Source: JALORV01 sp963712485 (GTDB taxonomy: Bacteria > Pseudomonadota > Gammaproteobacteria > Burkholderiales > Burkholderiaceae_F). Taken from it: 64,000 bases of DNA. The notes under the pieces are model-generated. The model ran no database searches and was not told the origin of the DNA. It saw only the letters and a program-made list of their open reading frames with translations. Shown here one piece after another: positions 54,664 through 64,000 of the stretch; within the stretch, counting starts at the first letter, position 1, and every line of letters begins with the position of its first letter. The stretch spans positions 1-64,000 of the forward strand of contig CAVQID010000074.1 in the NCBI GenBank assembly GCA_963712485.1. The letters are read 5' to 3'. The translations under genes were made by a program, and so were the position numbers.

Positions 54664-56934
54664 TCAGCCGCGCTCGGCCGCGTCGACCACGGCAACGGCG
54701 GACATATTGACGATCCGACGGACTGTCGAAGCCGGCGTCAGGATGTGAACCGGCTGCGCGGCGCCAAGCAGGATCGCTCCTATCGTGATGCCGCCGCCGG
54801 CGGTGATGCGCAGTGCGTTGTAAGTGATATTGGCGGCGTCGACGTTGGGCATGATCAGCAGGTTGGCCTCGGCCTCGAGCGGAGAGTCCGGCATCGAGCC
54901 CTCGAGTACGGTGTGCGAGAGGGCCGTGTCGGCCTGCATCTCGCCATCGACCGGAAACTCCGGGCTGCGTGCACGGACCAATTCGAGCGCGTCGCGCATC
55001 TTCACGGCGGAAGGCAGGTCGGAACTGCCGAAGTTCGAGTGTGAAAGCAGGGCGACGTGCGGCGCCATTCCGAACCGCTTCACGGCCTCGGCGGCGAGCA
55101 GTGTCATCTCCGCAACCTGCTCCGCGGTGGGATCCGCGTTCACGTGCGTGTCGCAGATGAAGAGGTGCCGGTTCGGCAGCACGAGCAGCTGCATCGCGGC
55201 GAACGTGTGCGCACCGGCCCGCAGGCCTATGACCATGCGCACATAGCGCAGGTGGTCCTGATAGGCGCCGACCGTGCCGCACAGCATCGCGTCGGCATCG
55301 CCCTTGCGCACGAGCATCGCTCCGATGAGTGTTGTGCGCGTGCGAATCTCCGACTGCGCGAGGGTGCGCGTGACGCCATGGCGTTTGCCGAGCTGGTAGT
55401 ACTCCAACCAGGTATCGCGGTAGCGCGGATCGTCGAGCACATTGACGCATTCGACATCGGTACCGAGCCTGAGCCGCAAGCCGTAGCGCTCGATGCGGGT
55501 CGCGATCACATCGGGCCGACCGATGAGGATCGGCTGCGCGATGCCTTCGTCAACCACCACTTGCGCGGCGCGCAGTACGCGCTCCTCTTCGCCCTCGGCA
55601 TAGATGAGCCGCTTCGCTGCCTTCTTGGCGGCGGCAAACACTGGCTCCATCGTGCTGCCGGACTGGTAGACAAAGCGGCGCAATTGCGCGCGATAAATGA
55701 CGACGTCCGCCAGCGGTCGCGTCGCGACGCCACTGTCCATCGCGGCCTGCGCAACGGCCGGCGCAATGCGCTCGATCAGCCGCGGGTCAAAGGGCTTGGG
55801 AATCAGGTATTCGGGTCCGAAGCGCAGGCCTTCGGCGCCGTAGGCGCTGGCGACCTCGTCGGGTATCTCCGCATGCGTGAGGTCGGCGAGTGCCCGCACG
55901 GTCGCAAGCTTCATCGCCTCGTTGATCGTCGTTGCGCCGACATCGAGCGCGCCGCGAAAGATGAACGGGAAGCACAGGACGTTATTGACCTGGTTCGGAT
56001 AGTCGGAGCGGCCGGTGCCCATGATGACGTCAGGCCGCACAGCGTGCGCCTCCTCCGGCATGATTTCCGGCGTCGGATTGGCCATCGCCAGGATGATCGG
56101 CTTCGGTCCCATGACCTTCACCATGTCCGGCTTCAGCACGCCAGGACCCGAAAGTCCGAGAAAGATGTCAGCGCCGGGCATCGCATCCGCCAGCGTGCGT
56201 GCCTTTGTGTCGCGCGCGTAGCGAACCTTGCTGTCATCGAGTCCGGTGCGCCCGCTGTTCAGCACGCCCTTGCTGTCGGTCACCAGGATGTTTTCCTGCT
56301 TCAGGCCGAGGCTGACCAGCAGGTCCAGGCAGGCAATTGCCGCCGCGCCGGCACCGGAGCAGACGAGACGCGCCTTGGCAATATCCTTGTCGACGCAGCG
56401 CAGGCCATTCAATACCGCGGCCGCGGCGACGATCGCGGTGCCATGCTGGTCGTCATGGAAAACCGGGATCTTCATCCGCTCGCGCAGCTTGCGCTCGATA
56501 TAGAAGCACTCGGGCGCCTTGATGTCCTCGAGGTTGATGCCGCCGAAGGTCGGCTCTAGCGCGGCGATGATGTCGACCAGCTTGTCCGGGTCGTGTTCGT
56601 CGAGTTCGATGTCGAAGACGTCGATGCCGGCGAATTTCTTGAAGAGGCACCCCTTGCCCTCCATCACCGGCTTGCCGGCCAGCGGCCCGATGTTGCCGAG
56701 GCCAAGGACCGCCGTGCCGTTGGTGACGACCGCGACCAGGTTGCCGCGTGCCGTCAGCGTGTGCGCCTCGCGTGGGTCGCGCACGATCTCGTTGCATGCT
56801 TCGGCGACTCCGGGCGAGTAGGCGAGAGACAGGTCGCGCTGCGTGACCATCGCCTTGGTGGGTACGACCGAAATCTTGCCGTGCGTCGGCAGGCGGTGGT
56901 ACTCGAGCGCGGCATCGCGCAGCGTGTCGGTCAT
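54664..56934 (-). CDS. maeB: NADP-dependent malic enzyme with phosphotransacetylase-like domain
   Basis: A 756-residue protein. Residues ~1-430 are the malic enzyme part: LAYSPGVAEACNEIVRDPRE, IPVFHDDQHGTAIVAAAAVL and the NAD(P)-binding ARLVCSGAGAAAIACLDLLV. Residues ~435-756 are a phosphate acetyltransferase-like domain (PTA_PTB), which in MaeB is regulatory (acetyl-CoA sensing) and lacks transferase activity. It decarboxylates malate to pyruvate with NADPH. Long MaeB is typical for Proteobacteria. The ATG at 56934 gives the full N-terminus. Confidence 0.95.
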   Translation of the reverse strand: MTDTLRDAALEYHRLPTHGKISVVPTKAMVTQRDLSLAYSPGVAEACNEIVRDPREAHTLTARGNLVAVVTNGTAVLGLGNIGPLAGKPVMEGKGCLFKKFAGIDVFDIELDEHDPDKLVDIIAALEPTFGGINLEDIKAPECFYIERKLRERMKIPVFHDDQHGTAIVAAAAVLNGLRCVDKDIAKARLVCSGAGAAAIACLDLLVSLGLKQENILVTDSKGVLNSGRTGLDDSKVRYARDTKARTLADAMPGADIFLGLSGPGVLKPDMVKVMGPKPIILAMANPTPEIMPEEAHAVRPDVIMGTGRSDYPNQVNNVLCFPFIFRGALDVGATTINEAMKLATVRALADLTHAEIPDEVASAYGAEGLRFGPEYLIPKPFDPRLIERIAPAVAQAAMDSGVATRPLADVVIYRAQLRRFVYQSGSTMEPVFAAAKKAAKRLIYAEGEEERVLRAAQVVVDEGIAQPILIGRPDVIATRIERYGLRLRLGTDVECVNVLDDPRYRDTWLEYYQLGKRHGVTRTLAQSEIRTRTTLIGAMLVRKGDADAMLCGTVGAYQDHLRYVRMVIGLRAGAHTFAAMQLLVLPNRHLFICDTHVNADPTAEQVAEMTLLAAEAVKRFGMAPHVALLSHSNFGSSDLPSAVKMRDALELVRARSPEFPVDGEMQADTALSHTVLEGSMPDSPLEAEANLLIMPNVDAANITYNALRITAGGGITIGAILLGAAQPVHILTPASTVRRIVNMSAVAVVDAAERG

Positions 56935-57151
56935 CGTGGCTCCTCCGGTAGGCGCCCGCGTGCGGCAAGCGATGGCTTTGTCGGACGGGCGCTTCGTTCT
57001 GATTCTTCTGCAAGATTACGACCTCGCGCTGCTCATGCCAATCTGCCACCTTGCAGCCACGCGCATGGGCGCGGTGTATGGCTGACATAATCCGGCGCCG
57101 ACCCGGCCAGACGATCCGACACCCGACCGCGCCTGCATTAGCACCCAATCC

Positions 57152-59053
57152 GTGAGCGCCAAGAACCAGTTCAGCCTGCTGCGCGAGCGCCGATTCGCGC
57201 CGCTATTCTGGGTGCAGTTTCTCGGCGCGGCGAATGACAACATCTTCAAATTCGCGTTTACGCTGCTGGCAACCTACGCAGCGACGCGCTGGGGCGGGAT
57301 CGAGCCACGGCTGGCGGGGTTCGTGATCGGTGCCCTCTTTATCGCCCCGTTTGTTCTCTTCTCCGCGACCAGCGGGCAACTCGCGGACAAGCTCGAAAAG
57401 TCCTGGTTCATTCGCCGCGTGAAGGATGCGGAAATCGTCGTCATGCTGATCGGCGGCGCCGGTCTGGTCCTGCAGTGGCCCGCAATGGTTTATGTCGCGG
57501 TCTTCCTGCTAGGCCTGCAGTCGACCGTCTTCGGTCCGGTCAAGTATTCGTACCTGCCGCAGCAGCTTGATGCACACGAGGTGACCGGCGGCAACGGCCT
57601 GGTGGAGATGGGCACGTTCGTCGCGATTCTGCTGGGCACGATCGGAGGCGGCATGCTGATCACCCAGTTCGGTGATCAGGGGGCGCTCGCGACGGCGGCG
57701 ATGGTGCTTCTATTGGCGCTGCTCGGGCGCCTCGCTGCGCAGTTCGTTCCGCACACGCCGGCCGCCGATCCGGCCCTCGTCGTCAACTGGAATCCGTTCA
57801 CGGAAACCTGGGCCAACCTCAAGATCGCTCACGGCAATGTCGCGGTGTTCAATTCGCTCATCGGCATTTCCTGGCTGTGGTTCTTCGGCTCCGTTTTCCT
57901 GACCAGTTTCACGCCGTACGCGCGCGAAGACCTCGGCGGCAGCGAAGCGGTGGTGACGTTACTGCTGGCGGTGTTTTCGATCGGCGTTGGGGTCGGCTCG
58001 CTCGCCTGCGAAAGATTGTCCGGGCGCCGGGTCGAGATCGGCCTGGTTCCGCTCGGATCGATCGGCATGACGATCTTTGCCGTGGATCTTTACTTCGCGT
58101 CGATCGCCTTTCGCCCCATGCAGGATGGCGGACTGGCACACTTCCTGGCGAGTTCGGGCGCCTGGCGCATCGTCGTCGACCTCGCGTTGCTGGCGATGTT
58201 CGCAGGGCTGTATTCCGTTCCCCTGTACACGCTGATCCAGACCCGGGCCGACAAGTCGCGCGTGGCGCGCATCGTCGCGGCAAACAACATCCTGAATGCG
58301 CTGTTCATGGTCGTCGCGTCGGTCATGGCAGCGGCGCTCTTGCGAGCGGGGTTGACGATTCCGCAACTGTTCCTGGTGACCGCGCTGATGAACGCCGCGG
58401 TGGCGCTTTACATCTACCGACTGGTGCCCGAATTCCTGCTGCGCTTCCTGGCGTGGATCCTCGCTCACACGATCTATCGGGTGCGTTCGGTCGACACCGA
58501 CCGCATCCCGGCGGAGGGTGCCGCCGTGCTGGCCTGCAACCATGTCAGTTTCGTCGATGCGGTCGTCATCATGGGCGAGAGCCCGCGACCGATCCGCTTC
58601 GTCATGGATCACCGGATCTTCAAGATCCCGCTGATGAACTGGTTCTTCAGGAACGCGAAGGCGATCGCGATCGCGCCAGCGCGCGAAGACCCGAAGATGC
58701 TCGAAGCGGCCAACCGGCGCATCGATGCGGCGCTCGCCGATGGTGATCTGGTCTGCATCTTTCCGGAGGGCAGAATCACCTACGACGGGGAACTGAGTCC
58801 GTTCAAGCAGGGTGTCCAGAAGATCGTCGAGCGCGTGCCGGTCCCGGTGTATCCGATGGCCCTGCGCGGCCTCTGGGGTTCGTTCTTTTCGCGCTACGGC
58901 GGAGCGGCATTCTCGAGGCCCGTGGAGGCGCGCCTGCGGCGCGGGTTCCGGTCCAAGCTCGAGCTCATTGTCGGCGACCCAGTGGCGCCCGAGCTCGTCA
59001 CACCCGATCTTCTGATGGAGCGGGTGGCCGTGCTGCGCGGTGACGACCGCTGA
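57152..59053 (+). CDS. LplT-like transporter fused to PlsC acyltransferase
   Basis: A 633-residue protein. Residues ~1-430 are an MFS transporter of the LplT type (FWVQFLGAANDNIFKFAFTL; FGPVKYSYLPQQLDAHEVTG). Residues ~440-630 are a PlsC acyltransferase with LACNHVSFVDAVVIMG (HxxxxD) and CIFPEGRITYDGEL (FPEG). Together this fits lysophospholipid uptake plus re-acylation, like LplT-Aas in E. coli, but the AMP-ligase part of Aas is absent. The start is the GTG at 57152. Divergent from maeB. Confidence 0.88.
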   Translation: MSAKNQFSLLRERRFAPLFWVQFLGAANDNIFKFAFTLLATYAATRWGGIEPRLAGFVIGALFIAPFVLFSATSGQLADKLEKSWFIRRVKDAEIVVMLIGGAGLVLQWPAMVYVAVFLLGLQSTVFGPVKYSYLPQQLDAHEVTGGNGLVEMGTFVAILLGTIGGGMLITQFGDQGALATAAMVLLLALLGRLAAQFVPHTPAADPALVVNWNPFTETWANLKIAHGNVAVFNSLIGISWLWFFGSVFLTSFTPYAREDLGGSEAVVTLLLAVFSIGVGVGSLACERLSGRRVEIGLVPLGSIGMTIFAVDLYFASIAFRPMQDGGLAHFLASSGAWRIVVDLALLAMFAGLYSVPLYTLIQTRADKSRVARIVAANNILNALFMVVASVMAAALLRAGLTIPQLFLVTALMNAAVALYIYRLVPEFLLRFLAWILAHTIYRVRSVDTDRIPAEGAAVLACNHVSFVDAVVIMGESPRPIRFVMDHRIFKIPLMNWFFRNAKAIAIAPAREDPKMLEAANRRIDAALADGDLVCIFPEGRITYDGELSPFKQGVQKIVERVPVPVYPMALRGLWGSFFSRYGGAAFSRPVEARLRRGFRSKLELIVGDPVAPELVTPDLLMERVAVLRGDDR

Positions 59054-59121
59054 GCGCGGTGCGGGCCACTTACAATCGGCGACCTGCTCCGCTTCGCGTT
59101 TGACGACGCATTGAAGGCTAC

Positions 59122-60228
59122 ATGGCCGGCTCCACCTTCGGACACCTGCTCCAGGTCACCAATTTCGGCGAATCGCACGGACCCGCGATCGGCTGCGTGA
59201 TCGATGGCTGCCCGCCGGGTATGCCGCTCGCCGAATCCGATTTGCAGCCTGATCTGGATCGTCGCAAGCCCGGCACGTCCCGGCACGTGACGCAGCGGCG
59301 CGAGTCCGATCGCGTCGAGATCCTGTCGGGCGTCTTCGAGGGCCGCACCAGCGGCACGCCGATCGCGCTGCTGATCCGTAACGAAGACGCGAAGAGCAAG
59401 GACTACGCGGACCTCATCGATACGTTCCGCCCGGGCCATGCCGATTACACCTACTGGCGCAAGTACGGCGTGCGCGACCCGCGCGGTGGCGGCCGCTCAT
59501 CGGCGCGCCTGACGGCGCCGATGGTGGCGGCTGGGGCCGTGGCGAAAAAATGGCTGCGCGAAAAGTACGGCACGCAGATCCGCGGCTGCTTGGAACAGGT
59601 GGGAAGCATCGCCATCGCTTTCGAATCGTGGGACGAGGTCGATCGCAACCCGTTCTTCGCAGCCAACGCCGCAGTGGTTCCGCAACTCGAAGCGGCGCTG
59701 GACCAGCTGCGCAAGAGCGGCGACTCCGTCGGCGCGCGGCTGCGTGTGGTGGCCAGTGGCGTGCCGCCGGGACTGGGTGCTCCGCTCTTCGACAAGCTGG
59801 ATGCCGACATTGCCTACGCGATGATGGGAATAAACGCAGTGAAGGGCGTCGAAATCGGAGCCGGTTTCGGGTGCGTCACGCAGCAGGGTTCGCAGCATGG
59901 AGACGAGCTGCTGCCGGATGGCTTCGTTGGCAACAACGCCGGCGGCATGCTCGGCGGCATCTCCAGCGGTCAGGACGTCGTGGTCTCGATTGCAATCAAG
60001 CCCACCTCGAGCATTCGGGTGCCGCGTCGCTCGATCACACGCGCCGGCGTCGCAACGACGGTGGAAACGCATGGCCGCCATGATCCCTGTGTCGGCATTC
60101 GCGCCACGCCCATTGCCGAGGCGATGCTGGCACTCGTGCTGATGGACCACGCACTGCTGCACCGGGCCCAGAATGGCGACGTTTACCACGGTGTAGCGCC
60201 GATTCCTGCGCGGTCGTCGTCCGCCTGA
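59122..60228 (+). CDS. aroC: chorismate synthase
   Basis: A 368-residue protein. FGESHGPAIGCVIDGCPPG at the start, YGVRDPRGGGRSSARLTAP and RHDPCVGIRATPIAEAMLAL are the three chorismate synthase signatures. It makes chorismate from EPSP with reduced FMN. Its stop overlaps the start of the MFS gene (TGATG), as often seen in Burkholderiales. Confidence 0.96.
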   Translation: MAGSTFGHLLQVTNFGESHGPAIGCVIDGCPPGMPLAESDLQPDLDRRKPGTSRHVTQRRESDRVEILSGVFEGRTSGTPIALLIRNEDAKSKDYADLIDTFRPGHADYTYWRKYGVRDPRGGGRSSARLTAPMVAAGAVAKKWLREKYGTQIRGCLEQVGSIAIAFESWDEVDRNPFFAANAAVVPQLEAALDQLRKSGDSVGARLRVVASGVPPGLGAPLFDKLDADIAYAMMGINAVKGVEIGAGFGCVTQQGSQHGDELLPDGFVGNNAGGMLGGISSGQDVVVSIAIKPTSSIRVPRRSITRAGVATTVETHGRHDPCVGIRATPIAEAMLALVLMDHALLHRAQNGDVYHGVAPIPARSSSA

Positions 60229-61448
60229 TGAGTGAGGTATTGACGCCGGGGCCGTCCACGTGGCGGCTCGGCGCGCTCTTTGCCGCTTACTTCGGGCTGG
60301 TCGGGCTGCTGGCACCGTACATGCCGCTGTACTTCCAGGCGCGCGGACTCGACGCCTTCGAAATCGGCATGCTGGTCGCGCTCGGCCAGGTGATGCGTGT
60401 CATCGGTCCCAATCTCTGGGGCTACCTTGCCGACCACGCGACGCGGCGCACGCCGATCCTGCGCGCGACCGCCGTCGCGCTGATGCTGTCGTTCTGCCTG
60501 CTGTTCTTTCCCGGCGGCTTCGCGTTCGTTTTTGGCGCGATGCTGCTGCTCAATCTATTCCAGACCGCGACCATGCCGATCGCCGAAGCGCTTGCATCTG
60601 CGCGACTGCGCCCCGGCGACGACGCGGCGAAGCGCTATGGCAGGCTGCGCCTGTGGGGCTCGACCGCGTTCGTTGTCGTGGTCATCGCAGCCGGTCCGCT
60701 CTTCGATCGCTACGGCATCGCCACCGCGCTCTGGCTCGGTGCCGCGCTGTGCGCCGTGCTGGTCGTGGTCGCATGGCAGGTCGAGGAACAGGCGCCGAGC
60801 GAAGGTACTCACGAGCGTGTCTCGGTCAGCCGTCGGCTGCGCGAAGCTCGCGTGCGCTGGTTCCTGCTGTCTGCGGCACTGATGGTGTTCGCCCACGGGG
60901 CGCTCTACACCTACCTTTCGATCTACCTCGCCGAACTCGGCTACAGCAAGACCGCAATCGGCGTCTTCTGGGTGATCAGCGTCGTCTTTGAAATCGCTTT
61001 CTTTTTCACGCAGGGTCGGTGGTTTGCGCGCTTCGGCGTGTATCCACTGCTGTTCGCAAGCTTCCTCGTCGCCGCGGTACGTTTCTTGCTGATTGCTGAA
61101 CTGGCAACCCTCTGGTGGGTACTCGCCTTGGCCCAGCTCCTGCATGCCGTGACCTTTGCAGTCCATCACAGCGCGTCGGTACTCACGATCCAGCGCTGGT
61201 TTCCCGGCCGCGCCGCGGCACGCGGCCAGGCGGTTTACATCAGTGCCGCCTATGGCCTCGGCGGTACGGCCGGCAGTCTCACCGCCGCCTACCTATGGAC
61301 ACTGGCGGGTCCGCAGTGGGCCTTTGGCGCGGGCAGCGTGGCGGCGCTGATGGGTGCGTGGGCCGTGCGTCAGGCGCAGCGCCACGATACGGTCGGGGCC
61401 GGTCCGCACATCGTCGATGTTTCCTCGAATCGGAGTCTCGAACCATGA
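60228..61448 (+). CDS. MFS transporter (HcaT/MFS_1_like)
   Basis: A 406-residue protein with twelve hydrophobic segments. FGLVGLLAPYMPLYFQARGL and RPGDDAAKRYGRLRLWGSTA match the MFS_1_like group that includes the HcaT phenylpropionate transporter. The substrate is unknown. Overlaps aroC upstream and the M48 protease downstream (ATGA at 61445). Confidence 0.85.
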   Translation: MSEVLTPGPSTWRLGALFAAYFGLVGLLAPYMPLYFQARGLDAFEIGMLVALGQVMRVIGPNLWGYLADHATRRTPILRATAVALMLSFCLLFFPGGFAFVFGAMLLLNLFQTATMPIAEALASARLRPGDDAAKRYGRLRLWGSTAFVVVVIAAGPLFDRYGIATALWLGAALCAVLVVVAWQVEEQAPSEGTHERVSVSRRLREARVRWFLLSAALMVFAHGALYTYLSIYLAELGYSKTAIGVFWVISVVFEIAFFFTQGRWFARFGVYPLLFASFLVAAVRFLLIAELATLWWVLALAQLLHAVTFAVHHSASVLTIQRWFPGRAAARGQAVYISAAYGLGGTAGSLTAAYLWTLAGPQWAFGAGSVAALMGAWAVRQAQRHDTVGAGPHIVDVSSNRSLEP

Positions 61449-62302
61449 AGCAGTCTCTTGCTCCGCGCTGGCTGCGCGGTGTTGCGCTCGGCGCATCGGT
61501 TATGACGCTCGCCTCCTGCCAGACGGTGCAGACCACCGAGTCGGGCGCCGTCGGTGTTGACCGCAAGCAGACGATGACCTCGCTGGTCACCAGCGAAGAG
61601 GTCGAGCGTCAGGCGAGTCAGCAGTATGCGCAGGTCCTGGCGCAGGCGAAGCAAAAGGGGCTTCTCAATCAGAATCCGCAACAGGTGCAGCGCGTGCGCG
61701 CTGTCGCCGCGCGGCTGATCCCGCAGGTCGCCGTGTTCCGCAAAGACGCCGTCAACTGGAAGTGGGAAGTGAACGTGTTGAGCTCGAAGGACATCAACGC
61801 CTGGTGCATGCCCGGCGGCAAGATCGCCGTGTACACGGGGCTGATGGAGCGGCTGAACCTGACCGACGACGAACTCGCGGCCGTCATGGGTCACGAGATC
61901 GCGCATGCGCTGCGCGAGCACGCGCGCGAGCGCATGGGACGACAAATGGCGACGCAGACAGCGACCGCCGTCGGTACCATGGCGCTCGAAATCTTTACCG
62001 GCGTGCGGCTGGACCCGGAGCTTGCCGGGACGTTCTCACAGGCAATGTTCGTGCTGCCGAACAGCCGCGAAAACGAGCAGGAAAGCGACTACATCGGCGT
62101 CGAACTGGCGGCACGGGCGGGATATGACCCGCGCGCCGCACTGACGCTGTGGCAAAAGATGGGGCAGGCAGCCAGCGGCGGCCCGCCGGAATGGCTGTCA
62201 ACGCACCCGAGCAACGAGACCCGGCTGCGTGACCTGCAAACCTACGTGCAGAAGGTCACGCCGCTCTACGAAAAGACGCGAAGCGGCGCTTCGGCGAAGT
62301 AA
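61445..62302 (+). CDS. M48 family metalloprotease, lipoprotein
   Basis: A 285-residue protein. The lipoprotein-type signal ends in MTLASC. The zinc motif HEIAH lies in AAVMGHEIAHALREHARERM, and the third ligand Glu is in NSRENEQESDYIGVELAARA. M48C/LoiP-like proteases work in outer-membrane quality control. The ATG at 61445 overlaps the MFS stop, so aroC-MFS-M48 is one operon. It faces the dioxygenase tail to tail. Confidence 0.92.
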   Translation: MKQSLAPRWLRGVALGASVMTLASCQTVQTTESGAVGVDRKQTMTSLVTSEEVERQASQQYAQVLAQAKQKGLLNQNPQQVQRVRAVAARLIPQVAVFRKDAVNWKWEVNVLSSKDINAWCMPGGKIAVYTGLMERLNLTDDELAAVMGHEIAHALREHARERMGRQMATQTATAVGTMALEIFTGVRLDPELAGTFSQAMFVLPNSRENEQESDYIGVELAARAGYDPRAALTLWQKMGQAASGGPPEWLSTHPSNETRLRDLQTYVQKVTPLYEKTRSGASAK

Positions 62303-62325
62303 CGTGTTGAGCCATCGAGCACAGG

Positions 62326-63003
62326 TCAGGCGAGCACGAGTTCGGTGCGAGCGGTGTAACGCGTCGCCTGCGCGAGCGGGTGCGATCGATCCTGTGTCGG
62401 CCCGATGCTGAGCAGCAGTGCCTGCTGCTCTTCCGGGGTCAGGCGGCTGAACAGGAAGTCGCGGGCGTTGCCGGCTTCGCCAGGCAGATACAGTTGTGTT
62501 GCGAAGGCCGGGCCGTTGCTCGGCTGAATGCGCACATGGATGTGTGGCGTCCGGCCGGGATAGGCGACTGGCATGATCGTGCGGAATCGAAACGCACCGC
62601 CGCCGTCGGTGCGGTCGATACCATAGCCCTGGAAATTGGGGTCGCGTTCACCTTCGGCCCCGCCGGCCGGATGGTGATAGACCGACATCGCGTCGCATTG
62701 CCAGATTTCGACCGCGGCCGCGGTCACGGGCCGGCCGCCGCGATCGAGCACGCGGCCTACGAGAAACACCGGTGTGCCCCGGGTCAGGACCCGATCGCCG
62801 TCGACCACGATGAGATCGGCGTCGGTATCGCGTGGCCGCTCGCCTGCATTGCGGGGATAAAACGGTCCGAGCGTCTGTGACGGTGATGGCCGCGCGCCCG
62901 ACTGGCCATGGCTCAGCGAAGCGAGCGGCGCCAGCGTGGCACCCGCGAGTCCCGCAACGAAGTGACGACGCTCCAGAGTTGATCGATTGTTCGGACGGTC
63001 CAC
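62326..63003 (-). CDS. intradiol ring-cleavage dioxygenase-like protein
   Basis: About 225 residues. A twin-arginine-like start (LERRHFVAGLAGATLAPLAS) is followed by PSPSQTLGPFYPRNAGERPR, AAVEIWQCDAMSVYHH, and PGRTPHIHVRIQPSNGP with Tyr and HxH iron ligands. It is the exported, small intradiol dioxygenase type, related to protocatechuate 3,4-dioxygenase beta. The GTG at 63003 is chosen because it gives the Tat-like leader; the frame stays open to 63168. Physiological substrate unknown. Confidence 0.82.
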   Translation of the reverse strand: MDRPNNRSTLERRHFVAGLAGATLAPLASLSHGQSGARPSPSQTLGPFYPRNAGERPRDTDADLIVVDGDRVLTRGTPVFLVGRVLDRGGRPVTAAAVEIWQCDAMSVYHHPAGGAEGERDPNFQGYGIDRTDGGGAFRFRTIMPVAYPGRTPHIHVRIQPSNGPAFATQLYLPGEAGNARDFLFSRLTPEEQQALLLSIGPTQDRSHPLAQATRYTARTELVLA

Positions 63004-63189
63004 ATGAGCCTCCGCGGAAACGGTCAGCAGCGTAGCGTGAGACCGCGCGACAGTCGTGGCGTTCCGTGCGGCAACAGCGGCGTGCCGTGACGGCGGCAGA
63101 CGTCGCCGATCATGTCGGATGGCATAATCTTTATTCTGCGCGCCCGCTTCCGGGCGCTGCGCCGCCAACCGGGCGCGGCCAAAATCTCA

Positions 63190-64000
63190 GTGCGAACCCT
63201 GTACGACAAATTGTGGGACGACCACGTGGTGCATGTCGAAGACGACGGCACCACGGTGCTGTACATCGACCGCCACCTGGTTCACGAGGTCACGAGTCCG
63301 CAGGCATTCGAAGGATTGCGCGTTGCCGGGCGGGCGCCCTGGCGCGTCAGTTCGATCGTCGCGACCGCGGACCACAACACGCCGACCACCGGATGGGACC
63401 GGGGCTACGACGGCATCACCGATCCGGTGTCGCGCGAGCAGGTCGTGACCCTCGATTCCAACATGCGACAGTACGGCGCGGCGGCGTACTTCCCGTTTCT
63501 CGACAAGCGCCAGGGCATCGTGCACGTCATCGGGCCGGAGCAGGGCGCCACGCTACCGGGAATGACGGTCGTCTGCGGCGACTCACACACCAGCACGCAC
63601 GGCGCCTTCGGTGCGCTTGCCTTCGGCATCGGCACCAGCGAGGTCGAGCACGTGCTCGCGACGCAGACGCTGCTGATGAAAAAGGCGCAGAACATGCTCG
63701 TGCGCGTCGACGGCAGGCTGCCGGCCGGCTGCACGGCGAAGGACATCGTGCTTGCGGTCATCGGCCGCATCGGCACCGCGGGCGGAACCGGCTACGCGAT
63801 CGAATTTGCCGGCAGCGCGATCGAGGCGCTGTCGATCGAAGGACGCATGACGATCTGCAACATGGCGATCGAGGCCGGCGCACGTTCCGGACTGGTTGGC
63901 GTGGACGAAAAGACCATCGAGTACGTTCGTGGCCGGCCGTTCGCGCCGCAGGCTGCGATGTTCGAAGAGGCGGCAGCGTACTGGCGCTCGCTGCGTTCGG
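63190..64000 (+). CDS. leuC: 3-isopropylmalate dehydratase large subunit, cut by window end
   Basis: The visible 270 residues start RTLYDKLWDDHVVHVEDDGT and include TADHNTPTTGWDRGYDG, VCGDSHTSTHGAFGALAFGI and MTICNMAIEAGARSGLVGVD, the aconitase-family blocks of LeuC. The final cluster cysteines lie past the window. LeuC with LeuD isomerises 2- to 3-isopropylmalate in leucine synthesis. The GTG at 63190 gives the usual N-terminus. An in-frame ATG at 63112 would add 26 basic residues and is less likely. Confidence 0.93.
   Translation, partial: MRTLYDKLWDDHVVHVEDDGTTVLYIDRHLVHEVTSPQAFEGLRVAGRAPWRVSSIVATADHNTPTTGWDRGYDGITDPVSREQVVTLDSNMRQYGAAAYFPFLDKRQGIVHVIGPEQGATLPGMTVVCGDSHTSTHGAFGALAFGIGTSEVEHVLATQTLLMKKAQNMLVRVDGRLPAGCTAKDIVLAVIGRIGTAGGTGYAIEFAGSAIEALSIEGRMTICNMAIEAGARSGLVGVDEKTIEYVRGRPFAPQAAMFEEAAAYWRSLRS

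Noticed and set aside
55057..56559. A 500-codon plus-strand frame inside maeB
   Set aside because: Antisense to an unmistakable malic enzyme; no motif of its own.

Overview
The window looks like a Betaproteobacterium (probably Burkholderiales or a close unnamed order). From about 14.4 kb onward the DNA is GC-rich. It carries the scpB-rluB-rimP-nusA-infB-rbfA-truB-typA block in the order usual for Burkholderiales, DUF4124, DUF2788 and DUF2069 proteins, an aroC-MFS pair, a large MaeB malic enzyme and a PEP-CTERM exported protein. The taxonomic call is inference from gene order and family content; no database search was run.

Region 1 (1-14.4 kb) is an accessory island unlike the rest. A TPR-repeat gene runs leftward off the window edge. 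Divergent from it is an apparent operon of two paralogous giant genes and a smaller third one. Each giant gene encodes, in order, an N-terminal cysteine pair pair (zinc ribbon-like), a helical region with an RNxxxH (HEPN-like) motif, a STAND/NACHT-type ATPase, a conserved linker and about 13-15 WD40 repeats. The third gene overlaps the second by ATGA and has DHH-phosphoesterase-like motifs in reversed order. The first giant gene is split by an IS5/IS1182-like element exactly between ATPase-linker and WD40 parts. Nearly every gene here carries many one-base frameshifts. The island ends in a mosaic of truncated genes (rlmI', an MBL-fold hydrolase', a tyrosine-phosphatase-like '). The architecture suggests a STAND-type conflict/defence system, now broken or badly assembled.

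Region 2 (14.7-17.5 kb) is a tight run of small genes: two GFA-domain proteins, a cupin, a membrane protein and two GNAT acetyltransferases. Region 3 (17.9-28.5 kb) is the chromosome-segregation, transcription and translation block, with a promoter-terminator leader ahead of rimP and a long inverted repeat between infB and rbfA. Region 4 (28.7-38.7 kb) holds an EamA transporter, small membrane proteins, a frameshifted dusA, two DUF4124 proteins, a secreted protein of unknown function, an FAD-linked oxidase-DUF2069-wrbA operon, a YihY/BrkB protein and an SxxK serine hydrolase.

Region 5 (39-52.4 kb) has an ATP/ADP-translocase-like transporter coupled to a transporter/solute-binding fusion, an exported GWD-like dikinase coupled to a second SxxK hydrolase, LysE, a frameshifted alpha/beta hydrolase downstream of metY, a proline iminopeptidase, hyi and a CBS protein. 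Region 6 (52.4-64 kb) has a 59-residue small ORF, the PEP-CTERM lectin-like protein, maeB, an LplT/PlsC-like lysophospholipid protein, aroC-MFS-M48 protease in an overlapping operon, an intradiol dioxygenase and the start of leuC, cut by the window end.
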